Assembly: GCA_032158295.1 (NCBI GenBank)
Contig: CM063244.1
Span: 10,506,376-10,570,375 of the forward strand
DNA length: 64,000 bases
Reading direction: 5' to 3'
From: Pycnopodia helianthoides
Lineage: Eukaryota; Echinodermata; Asteroidea; Forcipulatida; Asteriidae
Within the stretch, counting starts at the first letter, position 1. Every line of letters starts with the position of its first letter. Below are positions 11,430 to 23,500 of this stretch, piece by piece. The position numbers were made by a program, and so were the translations under genes. Under the pieces are notes generated by a model. The model saw only the letters and a list, made by a program, of their open reading frames with translations, searched no databases and was not told where the DNA came from.

Positions 11430-14412
11430 TCACGCACACCATCCCTGTAATTTTTTTTGCAATTTTGGTTGCGTTTTAGAATTTTTAATGTGGTTTTTCA
11501 CGTCCCCCTGATGAGTGTGCTTTTTACTGTGCAATATTTTGTACGTGCTTTGTATGTTTATTGATTTCAAAAAGGCCTCTTTGTCCGATTCATTCTTCAA
11601 AAAAAAAAACACTATTTGTATTCCTTTTTTTTTTTTCTTTTTTTTTTTTAATGTAAACTGTTTTGTAATTCAGCCGGAGCGTGCAGGCTGTAGACGTGAC
11701 TGCTGCTAGTGTGCTTCCACGTCGGCAACAATGGCGGCTACGTCTCTGATGGCAGCACACTTGCGCGCACAGGTTTTAACAAAAACTTCGCTCGAACAAA
11801 AAAATCTTCGTATGACCTTTACTTCCGATAGAAAAATGTTTACCAAATTTTTTCTTTACTTTTCGCCAGCTCATTTTGACCACACCGAAAACCTTGTTTT
11901 GTTTCAACAAAAAGTAATGTCTAGTTTATTTCTATATTTTTGAATATTAGTTCTATTTAAAAATTCATACCAAATATTTCCACCAAATACTGTCAAGGTA
12001 AAAAAACTTATTTTAATATGTTTTTAGATAATGTGTATATATGTGTGAAAATACACGTACATGTATATATGAAATATATGAATACATGTATATATGAAAT
12101 GGTTGGAAATTTGAACATGGTTTCAATGAATGATATTTTTATTAGTTCATAAAACAACATAACTACGTCACCGCAAAAAACGTATCCTTTGTCGAAAACG
12201 AATTATGTGTCTATCTCCTGAGTTACGCATCTGAAATTGTCTAATTTTTAAATGTGAATAACTTAAGTTAATAATAACAAAACTTTTAAGATTTATTTCA
12301 TTCACCCGATCCAAGCGTGAGATATAAAGAATTAAAAGTAAATGATAACAAATATTTGAACGCAGCTAAAATCAAATGCTTGCCACAACTTCTCCTTCAA
12401 ATTGTATGTACAGATTGTTCTTACAATGTTTGTAAAACAGTAGAGCAAATCTCAACATCTTCGCGAAACCCCAGCTAAGTGTGTGCATGTAACCATAGTA
12501 TCAGTTCTATCCAAGACCTACGTGTTTTTTCCTTCCCGCGAATTTTTTTTTTGTACAAGCCCGCCCACAACGGGAACGCGATTCTACAACATACTGTTTC
12601 TCTCATGTAAATCGATTCCTTTCGCACTTGAATTCGATTGTAATATCTCTATTACAGGTATCGATTTTATTTGACTTCTTTTCTTTTCAACTTCTATTAG
12701 GTTGGACGATGAGGTGTTTTTTTAAGCTACAGCGTCATCCCCCCAAAAAAACACCCCTGGACTAGTAAACTACTGGCCAGACTCCATCTGGGAAAATGAC
12801 CCTACTACACTTTTTAGAAAAGAGCAAACACGGACGGCGACTACACGTGCACTAAACCGAGCGCCAAAAACCATGTACATAGCCTCATGAATAAAATGTA
12901 AACCCACAACTATTTCTGCATATCAAAGATTTGGAGGTCATGGCTTTTTATGGATTGTTGAAAAAATGATTGAACGTTTTTTCCCTGGGGCTGTTGAGTT
13001 TCAACCTGGGGCCTTTGAACAGAAATCGTTTTATGTGTGGCAGACACAGGTGCAACATAGTCCTTAGTCTTCGACCAAGGTGTACGCATTCTGATCTGGC
13101 ATTACACTTGGTTAGTCTTTAATACAACCGTTAGCAGTAAAAATGTGAGCATTGTTGTTCGCTAGGAAAGACACACTTCCCACGCTCATATCTTTCAAAC
13201 TTCACACATGGCTAGATCTGCACTCGTTGATGACACAGCTTTTATTACTTCGTCAGGTGTTAATTTAAAACTTTTTAAAGTATAATATTATTTTAAAATT
13301 ATATCTCCTGAAATACATAAGTTAATTTCACAATCTATATGTCCTTTAAAGGGCTTAGCAGACTTCATAAAAGTTGCACCACAGGACTCCAATTTGACCT
13401 TGTGAAGTGAAAAGTTGGAGTAAAATAAAAATATTTCCGGGCCTGGTATTGAAGTCTGCATACAATATGATCTGAAATTTGGACATGGTTTTTCTGTATG
13501 AAATGAAGTTTGAACCCCAGGCTTTCCAATTTATAGAATATTGACGTCCTTATCTTCAACAGCGCCTTCAGTGCAGTTTAAAAGTGCACTATTTTGCTGA
13601 AAACCTGTTAAAAGGTTCAAAAAAGTTTAAACTTAGCACACACTTATGAATCTCTGGTTAAGAATCATCAGTTTTCAAATAAAGCTTTCATGTTTCAAAA
13701 TTTTAAATCTTTAGAACCATAATTAACATCTTGTATATCAATATTTCCTACAAAGACATGTAAACCAAAATTTCTCATTATATTTTACCAGCTCTGCTAA
13801 TTTGAACATATCTGTTTTGAGAAAAATGCCTTTTGTGTTTGTTATAAGAATATTATCAGTTTTTAAAATGTGGTTTAATTAAATCCTAGATATACAAAAA
13901 TAGCCTTTTAAATTAAACATCCGACAAACCTAAAAAATAAATAAATCCGCAATACTTACATTATTTAAACGGATAAGTGTAAATTTGGACCTATCAAGAT
14001 CAATCATTAATATGTAGTTTATAAAATTTAAACATCATAATATAAGTTAAACCTTAACCGTTAGAGCAAAATTTTATTATATGGTTTTGTAAGTCAAGAG
14101 TTGCATGTTTTAATGAGAGCAAAAATTGAGAGAAATCTAGACCCACTGTAATGGCTCTGCTTCCAGGGGAAGTGAATCATCATTATCTGCGTACAGGGTT
14201 CAAGTGCAAAGCGTCTGCACTAACTGTGCAAGCTAAGACTGCTCAGTACCATGTTGTACACACGTGCACAAGCACAAAATTCCTGCTAACCTGTAAAATA
14301 CGCTCCAGCTAAGCACAGATTTGTCCGCTAACCTCAACCCATGGTTTTTTTCAGGAAAGCAGAGCCGTGAAACTTGTCCCGGACATTCGGACCAAGTATT
14401 CCTCAGAGTGGT
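11430..14412. other. intergenic, 3' of CLN3
   Basis: AT-rich, with poly-A and poly-T runs at 11599-11650. The stretch 11683-11775 resembles the fold-back arm at 241-302. On the minus strand AATAAA at 14078-14073 is a candidate CLN3 polyadenylation signal, about 335 bp past the stop codon. No exon was recognised. Confidence 0.45.
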
Positions 14413-14529
14413 TCAAAGTCTGCATAATGCATTATGAACTGGAAGAGCAACTGCACCGGCGAGTGATACGCCTGCCGAGTCAGCGACAGTAGTTGTTCCC
14501 AAGGCAAATTCTGTATATTTGGGATCGAC
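14413..14529 (-). CDS. CLN3: CLN3 last exon
   Basis: 117 bp, acceptor TTTTGACAG, stop TGA at 14415-14413. It encodes [19 protein letters not shown] and [10 protein letters not shown], paralleling the human C terminus but stopping one residue short of a CaaX box. A longer open frame on the same strand (14403-14597) is out of phase and is a shadow. Confidence 0.93.
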   Translation of the reverse strand, partial: VDPKYTEFALGTTTVADSAGVSLAGAVALPVHNALCRL

Positions 14530-17500
14530 CTGTCAAAAGAAAAACAAAAAAACAATGGATGGAAAATTAATGATATAGTCAGTATCAATTTATTCAATTT
14601 CCACTTGTTTTAATATACAAGTGCATACATGGTATTGCCCCTCATTACTTGTGTGATCTTGGGTCGATTTCACAAAACTCTTCCTAACTTAGGACTAGTC
14701 CTAGGCAATGCTAAGAGATTAGGACTAGTCCTAAGTTAGGAAGAGTTTTGTGAAATCGACCCCTGCTCACTTTATATCAACCGGCAGGGCGGGACTCAGA
14801 TCGTCTACAGACAAACTTCTTCTTAATATTCCTTTAAGTTCCAAATCCCTCAGTGATAGGTCATTCTCAATAGCTGGCCCCAAACTTTGGAACGGCATCA
14901 GGAACTCCCTGTCTATTACTTTTTTTTAGGAAGCATCCTAAACACTTCTTATTCACTACACCCTAGTTATTATTTTTTCTATCTTGTTCAGCGCTTTGAT
15001 CTCCCTGTAAAAGCGCTTTATAAATACCTATTATTATTATTAATAGCTGCCTGACTTTTAGCTGAAAAGATCAACAAACAGTTGAACTTTTGACAAAAGA
15101 TGGTGTTTCAAAAAAAAGATTTAAAAACGGAAAATACTTCAGTGTATGACACACAATGCACAGAGTACTTGTACCAGCACATTAATTCTACACGGCTTCT
15201 AGTGATGTGAGATCATTCCAGGGTCCAAATAAGAACTCACTTGAATCATTAACAATTTTTTAACTAAATCTTTGATATCTTTTTTTCTTCAGCTTCTCAA
15301 ATTGAAGTTTAGAACTTCCTTGACTAAAGAAGAACAGTTATTTAATATTTATATCATTTTTCTACCTACGCTTGATCCCAGCGCCTTAATCCAAAGGAGT
15401 TGGGATTGACTGTTGCGCATTGGACCATTCCCCTGATCTAATAACCTACGATAAGCTCAGACTTTAACTTGTACTAAAAATAGTGCCGATTGCAACATTC
15501 TTCTGATGAAGTAGTTGTTGCTACAAAAGCTCATGTGTTTTTTGTATGTAATTAGTTAGTCTTTAAGTGCTACCACTACCCTCCTTGTTTTAACATTCTT
15601 CTTGCAATTTTAGTTTCAAAAAGATCGTTTACATTAAATCCATGGAGCCTCCATGCATTATCATATCAGGCGAGTGCATGTACACTTTTTTACTGGGCCC
15701 ATTGTGCCAAACAGCAGTACAATTGTTCCCATCATGCATCACTACATCCTGAACAAGAATTTGTACAAACATCGGCCCATCCCAGCGGTCTCGGATGACA
15801 CCGGTGGGGCCGAGCGAATTTTCTACAATCAATTCGGCAAAAAAACGAGCAATGCATCTCTTACATATTTAAGAACCACATGAATGGAAACAAAGTAAAG
15901 TACTTTCTAAAGATAAGGTTGATAACTTTCAACTGAAACAAGAAACAAGTAAACGTACAAACAAACAATTAAATAATTTAGTTTCTTTCACGGTGTATTT
16001 ACAGTTTATTGATAACATTTCTTGCACCTTTTATAAGTTGTTCCCCACCTCGCAGGCTCCCCTGTTGTGTTGTCGGCGTGCACATAAAGGCAGAATTGAG
16101 ACAACCGTAATGCACATAGATCGGTCTACTGACACCCATGATGGGATCATAAGGCCAGTTATCTAAACTGGTCAACTATCCCTACATCAGTTTTGTGGTC
16201 ACTGGTTCAAATTCCACTCAAGGCATTTTTTTCTTTGTTTACTGCAAACTTTGGCAATGAGCAGAATTACAATGCATGGAGTGACTTACATCTTGTCTTA
16301 TTTGGTAGAAGGTGTTGACGTAGGCTGCGCCCCCTAAGAGCCCCTCAAATAAGATGATAGCGAAGACAATGAAGATGGTTGGCATGTAGGCAAAGTAGGC
16401 CACCGTGAACATCAAGACCAAGACACACCACTGAGGAATCCAAGACAATAACAAAGTTTGGGAGTAAAAGGGGTACATTTTGGGTATCCTAATGAAAACA
16501 AATATATTATTACAATTATTACTATTTTCATTATTACTGTTATTATTATAATTGATATATAACTACGGTAATGTAACCTGTAGGCCTGAAGGAACCTGTT
16601 AGGAGAATATGATAAAGAAAATACAGTGTAAGACGTGGGAGGAAAAACCAAAGGGGCAAAACCCACGCATCAGGTAGGGAGTGAAAACCCAATCTATGCA
16701 CGAGGCTCTGATCCGAGGTGGGATAAGAATAATAATAATACCAACATTTGTAAAGCGCCCAAATTATGCGGGCATGCTCTAGAGGGCTTAACACAGTAAT
16801 ACGAGAAATGGCATTGGTTAAAAGCTAAACAGGTACAATTGTATGGACAAATTGAAATTAAATAAGAAACTGAATTATAATAAGTAGTAAAAATTCAAAT
16901 ATACATTAAACCTGTTGCAATAAGAGGACGGAATGAATTACTGAAGAGTAAAAATGCAATTCAATTGATCCGAGGATAAAATGCAGAATACGGGATATGG
17001 GCAACGGTCCAGCATAGAGGTGAAAAACTGAAAGGCAGAATAGAACCCAGAAAAATCCAACCTGAATAACACCAATACGAAACTGTTGCCACCAACTTTG
17101 ATGAGTTTTAAGTTTAACTAAACCACAAATACCAGTAACTCACTTGTAATGTCGGGAATATCCATAGCTGCTTAAACTTCACAATATTAACAGATGACCT
17201 GGAAATGAACACTCCTAGTTGATAAATAACTTGAAACCTGACAAAGAAGAAACAAAAAGACATTCAATAACCGGTGACAAAATGTGGGAATCAGTATCTC
17301 CTACAGGGCCTGATAATTTTGCAAGATGGAGGATAATACGAGATCCTATGACGGTTAAACCAAAATTCTTTATCCCTGACGCCATTATTTATTACATCTA
17401 TTGAACACCCGCTGCAAATTACAGAAATCATACTGGCCTCTAGTCACCAGGCAGGCTTGGTGGCGAGTGGATAATATATATCTGCCTCAGCATGCAGGGA

Positions 17501-20500
17501 TCACAGGTTTGAAACCCAATAGACCAGCTTGTGAATTTGTTTTCTGCAGGACTCGGAAAGTAAGAGAATATACAGTGATTATTACACATTGGTGTAAAGG
17601 GTAGAAAATCTCTTGTGAGTTCTGTTGTCTGTTGTTCTTTTGAAAAGGGCGAGTGGTGTAACAACTCACAATCCAGAGAGGTTTGTGGTAGTACCATGGA
17701 AATATCTATTATGAGTTGTGTTGGCTCTAAAAAGAGCTGGTGGTGTAACAACAAGTTGAAGTATGAGTTACTTGATTGTAATAGTTACATTTTTGGGGTA
17801 CAATATTTGGACAATCTTATCATCACTGTGTGTTATTTATCCAATATATGACTGTTTACCATTTACAATCAGGAACCAAAACAAGTCTTTGAGACTTGCC
17901 TGTACCCAGTACAAATATATAAACATAAAACATTTAATAAAGAATAACAGACATAGCATTTGTTTCTAACTTTCAGATACTTTGTTCTTGTAAGGGCAAT
18001 GCCTTTTTTCTTAGTAAAGGGCTCTACATGTATAAGGGAAAATTTAAGTTTCTATTTGAACACTTCACAAAGGCACCAAGGCAATGGCCAGGGGCAAAGA
18101 GGCAATGGCCAGGGGCACGGAGGTAATGGCCAGGGGCATGGATGCAATGGCCAGGGGCATGGAGGCAATGGCCAGGGGCAAAGAGGCAATGGCCAGGGGC
18201 ACGGAGGCAATGGCAAGGGGCATGGAGGCAATGGCCAGGGGCACGGAGGCAATTGGCCAGGGGCATGGAGGCAATGGCCAGGGGCACGGAGGCAATGCCA
18301 GGCAGAGGCATTGCAGGGCATGGAGGCAATGCCCAGGGGCACGGAGGCAATGCCAGGCATTGGAGGCAATGCCAGGGGCAGGAGGCAATGGCCAGGGGCA
18401 CGGAGGCAATGGCCAGGGGCACGGAGGCAATGGCCAGGGCACGGAGGCAATGGCCAGGCACGGAGGCAATGCCCAGGGCATGAGGCAATGCCCAATGGCA
18501 TGGAGGCAATGCCCATGGCACGGAGGCAATGCCCAGGGGCATTGAGGCAATGCCAAATGGCATGGAGGCAATGCCCAGGGGCATGGAGGCAATGGCAAGG
18601 GGCATGGAGGCAATGGCCAGGGGCACGGAGGCATTGGCCAGGGGCATGGAGGCAATGGCCAGGGGCACGGAGGCAATGCAAAATGGCATTGGAGGCAATG
18701 CCCAGGGGCATGGAGGCAATGCCCCTGGCCATTGCCTCCATGCCCCTGGCCATTGCCTCCATGCCATTGGGCATTGCCTTTGTGCCCCTGGCCATTGCCT
18801 CCATGCCCCTGGCCATTGCCTCCATGCCCCTGGGCATTGCCTCCATGGAGGCAATGCCCAATGGCATGGAGGCAATGGCCAGGGGCATGGAGGCAATGCC
18901 CAATGGCATGGAGGCAATGGCCAGGGGCATGGAGGCAATGGCCAGGGGCATGGAGGCAATGGCCAGGGGCATGGAGGCAATGGCCAGGGGCACGGAGGCA
19001 ATGGCCAATGGCATGGAGGCAATGCCCACTAGGGGCATGGAGGCAATGCCCAATGGAATGGAGGCAATGGCCAGGGGCACGGAGGCATTGGCCAGGGGCA
19101 CGGAGGCATTGGCCAGGGGCACGGAGGCAATGGCCAGGGGCACGGAGGCAATGCCCAATGGCACGGAGGCAATGTCCAGGGGCATGGAGGCAATGCCCAG
19201 GGGCATGGAGGCAATTGACAGGGGCATGGAGGCAATGGCAAGGGGCATGGAGGCAATGGCAAGGGGCATGGAGGCAATGGCAAGGGGCATGGAGGCAATG
19301 GCAAGGGGCATGGAGGCAATGGCAAGGGGCATGGAGGCAATGGCAAGGGGCATGGAGGCAATGGCAAGGGGCATGGAGGAAGGCAATTGTCTCTTTGGCC
19401 TTCTTGAAGTATAATGTCTGTAACCAGTGGCGTCACCAGAGGGGAGGCAGGGGGGGCCGGCGCACCCCCCCCCCCCCCCCGCTCAGAACCCTTGCCCCCC
19501 CTCTTGCTCCCCCCCCCATATGAAATCACAGAAAAGGTTTATTCTTATAATATATAAATCGTTTAAGGCTGCATCAAATGCTGCCGTAAAAAGTAAAGCT
19601 TTTACTCATATTAGTATGTGGACTATGACGCAGTCATGACAAATGCATGGGAACGTGCGCGCGCGATTGTATTGGCGGTAAATGTATGTTGTGGTTTTGT
19701 GGTTACAGAGAGTGCAGGCAAGTCACAAAGTTCGGTTTAATGCGTGGTGGTCTGAACGCAGACCAATAGCTCCATTAACACAACGTAGTCAGATGCACAA
19801 CAGAGAGATTTTAACAGCAAAATGGCCAGCGAAAAAGGTAGCTTAGACCAATAAACTTCTCCATATCAAAGCGCCCGTCTTTGCCTCGTGCTCCAACACC
19901 TAAGAGGCAGAGACGGGAAAATACAGAAGATTCTGATGTGGTACCATCAGAGTATTGCATGGACTCTGCATCCGAGGATTCCGCGCTATTTTAAATGTCC
20001 GTTTCATAACTAAAATGTGATTATTATAATTACACCCACAATTTCAATCCTGTATTTTGATTTTGATTTTTTTTAATGGCTTACACTTGTCACAATTATT
20101 ATGTTTTGGATATCTGTAACTTACCATCTATATTGAGCACTGTGTGACAGCCATATTCCTTTAAAGTAGATCAACTCCATCTGCAAAAGATAAGGAGAAT
20201 AAATCCTGTTGTTATGGCAATGTGTCACATGCTCACAACTACTGACGCACAAACTTCCCACTACTTCCAGCTTCAATGCTGTATACGTTTGTGAGTGATT
20301 TTTACCAAATATCACAACTTTTACTGTTCAAAGGTATTTTTTAGAAGCCAGTTTGGAGCCAGTTTGTGAGACGCTTGCATGGCTTACAATGAAATTATGT
20401 CACACATACAAACAGGTAGTCTTGGTGCAATACCATCTTGTTTTGATTTGTCACAATTCGCCTCTTGTTACAATTTTCCTTGCAAGAGGGCGCTATCATC

Positions 20501-23500
20501 CATGGACCACTCTTCTCATGGGGCAGTTCGTGGATGACAGCATGGAAAATTGCAGCAAGAGAGGAATTGTGACAAATCAAAATGAGAAGGTCTTGCACAA
20601 AGACAACCAAACAGGATAACAGAGTAATGTAACAAACCCATCCTGATGGATAAGAACAAATTGTGAACGAGCGAGAAAGCCGTATAAAACTTTCCAAAGA
20701 AAAAATACAAAATTTATAATTATTGCAAACAATTGAAAACTATTAGTTTCAGTCTGACAGCTCACTGATCAGAAAACTTGAACTAGTACTAATCATCCAA
20801 AGAAATAGTTCTGTCTAAAATACTTTCAACGGGAAAATAGATTTGGGGATCCCCTAAACCCAGGTGCTAGTTTTTGATAGCCACTATTGCAAGAAGCACA
20901 ACAGCACATCAACCTTTTTCTGTTCTTTTTTGTCTTACTGTTTTCTGTCCTTTTTTACCTGAAGAAGGGGATGATTTCACAAAGAGCTAAGATTGATCAA
21001 AACTATTACTAGGTAAAGTGAGATGTCACCATACAAATCACTATGGTAATACTGACAGCAATCAGTGTCGGTGATTGCTATCACAAACAGTAAACATGAC
21101 GGAGCACCAAAAAGATGACCACCAAGGCAAAGACCCTCTGTGAAACTCAAGACCAAGGATTTCTTTGCAAGATTGACTCACCAAGCCTTGGTTGATGAAA
21201 TATTCAGCAAAGTAGACCAGGAACAATGGACTCATGTATTTCAGTAGATGCTGGAGGGATACAGAGATAAAAATAGGCTGAATCTACTGTGAAATAATAT
21301 TGAAACCAAAATTAAGAACAACTCACTGTTACATCAAGCAACCTAAATGCTTATCTTTAAACTAAACTTATTATAAATTCTTATCTTCAATGCTCTAAAA
21401 TGATGCAGGCATGATGAATAATTAACAATCTTACTTGATCTGTATGGGCTTACTATACATACAGATTAGGCTTCTGCAGCCCTTTTTTCAGGCTTTTAGA
21501 TAGAACCGACTTAAAGATTTGTTGAGGGCACTTGAATCGTTAATGAGATTAAAATATGGAGAATATCCTGCTTGATAATGACAATGGCACGAGGCCTAGA
21601 ATTACACTAAGGCCATGGACGCAATGGCCCCAGTTGCCCCTGGTCTTGGCCATCGTGCCCCTTCAGACGTTTCCCATTGACTTTAAGATTTTCCAATGGA
21701 AGTTCCCTTTTCAAAATGAAGAAGGACTTGCCCTCTCAAAGATGGAATTCCATGCCTATGGCACATGGGAAACTACCCATACTGGTGAGTTTACTCTCAA
21801 TGAATCAATATGATGTACAGTTTTATACTCAAAGACATTAGAACATCAGTTCAAAATAATACTATAAATAATAAAGAACATCGAAAAAGGACTAAAATTT
21901 ATTTTTAATTTACAATAATGTCAATCATCCCTCCTACGTTTGCTAAATTTTTCCAGCGAGATGCCCAACAATTTGAGGTCTTTCAACTGCACTGGTTGTG
22001 TATGGTTGCACAACTGTGCACAGAACTAACCGTGTACTGTGTAGATCGACTTATTCATGATATCATATTGCATGCTGGCGAAGTTTATATACATGTATCA
22101 TTCAAAATCACAGTGGATGATATTGAATGGTCAGACACTATGATATCATGTTGTAGATGAATTCACAACACGATATCATATTGTAGGCTGGCATAGTTAT
22201 CAATCAAAATCACAGTGGATGATATCTAATTATGAAAGTAGGAGGGTTACAAAAAGATCACCAGACCCCCATAACCTAAAAAAAAGAACACACAAAACGT
22301 ACTTAATTTATTAGAATCAAGATAAGGTACATTAGTGATTGTCACTGAAGGTAAATTCATATTTGACATTTACCGTAATATACTGGACTTTTTCTTTCAC
22401 AGTTAGACGGCTCTCCTTGACGTCCTTAATATTGCCTTCTATGAGACACTGTCTATCCTCATGTACAGTACATTTATCCTGACTCTGTCTAATCGTCGGG
22501 GACCTGACTAATATTCCCCAGTAACTAGGATCAAGTAGAGATAATGAAATCAATCAGTCAATCAGTCAGTCAATCAGTCAATCAGTCAATCAATCAACAT
22601 ATTTTATATTGCACAAGGATACATAAAGTGTGTTTAATAATAAAAATAATATAACACTTGATATAATGCCCGAAGACCTCTAGGTGCTCTAAATTAAAAG
22701 AAGCAAAAATCTAAACTACAAAGTATTAATGAACAAAGATTTTTTTGAAGTGTTCACACGCAAACAAAATTACAAGAAAAACCTGTAATAGGGGAAACTT
22801 GCATGAAAAGACAATAACCACAAAGTTAGTGCTCAACATGGATAGAAATTCAACGCAGAGTCAAGGTGAGCTGAGGCTAAATTGTCAGATTTGTTTTCAT
22901 TCCATTAAGGTTTTTGGATGTTTTTAATGGAAAGGTTTCTATGTATGGGAACAAAAGAGTGGCGACTCAGTCTTAAACGGCCGTTTAAAACCTTGCAGGG
23001 TTGTGGCCGAGCAATAATCCTTTATCGCAAGACCCTGACGGTTTTAAAAGGCGTTTAAGACCTTAATTCCAACTCTTTCATTCTTCATTCCCTAAATGTA
23101 ACTTAATCATCCTGACCTCTCCTGAACAAATAATCGCATCAGTGCAAAACGTGTTATCAGATTGTAGGCTGGCATAGTTTATACTACCATTCAAAACCAG
23201 TGGATGTATTGAGCGGTCAGAGAGCAGGAGGGTTGACTGTGTACTCTGTACGAGTTCACCACACAATATCATATTGCAGGCCGGCATGGTTTATCTAACA
23301 TTCAAAACTGCATTGGATGTACTGAATGGTACGAAAGTAGGAGGGTTAACTATTAAAACAAACAAATTTAATAGAGTGCAGGGAAGGCAAGGCATGGAAA
23401 AAAGAAAGGAGGACATTTTCAAGGGAGTACTACTTAAATACATGAGTTGAAGTGACACTCAGTCCTTGAATTCCCCCCTTACCTGATAATCATTGAAAGA

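Noticed and set aside
14403..14597. 64-codon minus-strand frame as the CLN3 last exon
   Set aside because: It is out of phase with the exon at 16430-16290; the phase-correct frame gives the conserved CLN3 C terminus instead.
17402..17445. Candidate for the missing CLN3 microexon ([10 protein letters not shown] on the minus strand)
   Set aside because: Only Y and V-F align with human CLN3; the acceptor lacks a pyrimidine tract and is part of a SINE, and the possible donor gives the wrong phase.
18070..19385. CRISPR-like array
   Set aside because: Units are contiguous with no unique spacers, and the context is a eukaryotic intron.
17960..19414. 484-codon open frame as a protein gene
   Set aside because: It is almost wholly the 21-bp array, whose length and lack of stops keep nearly every frame open on both strands; no splice or start context supports translation.
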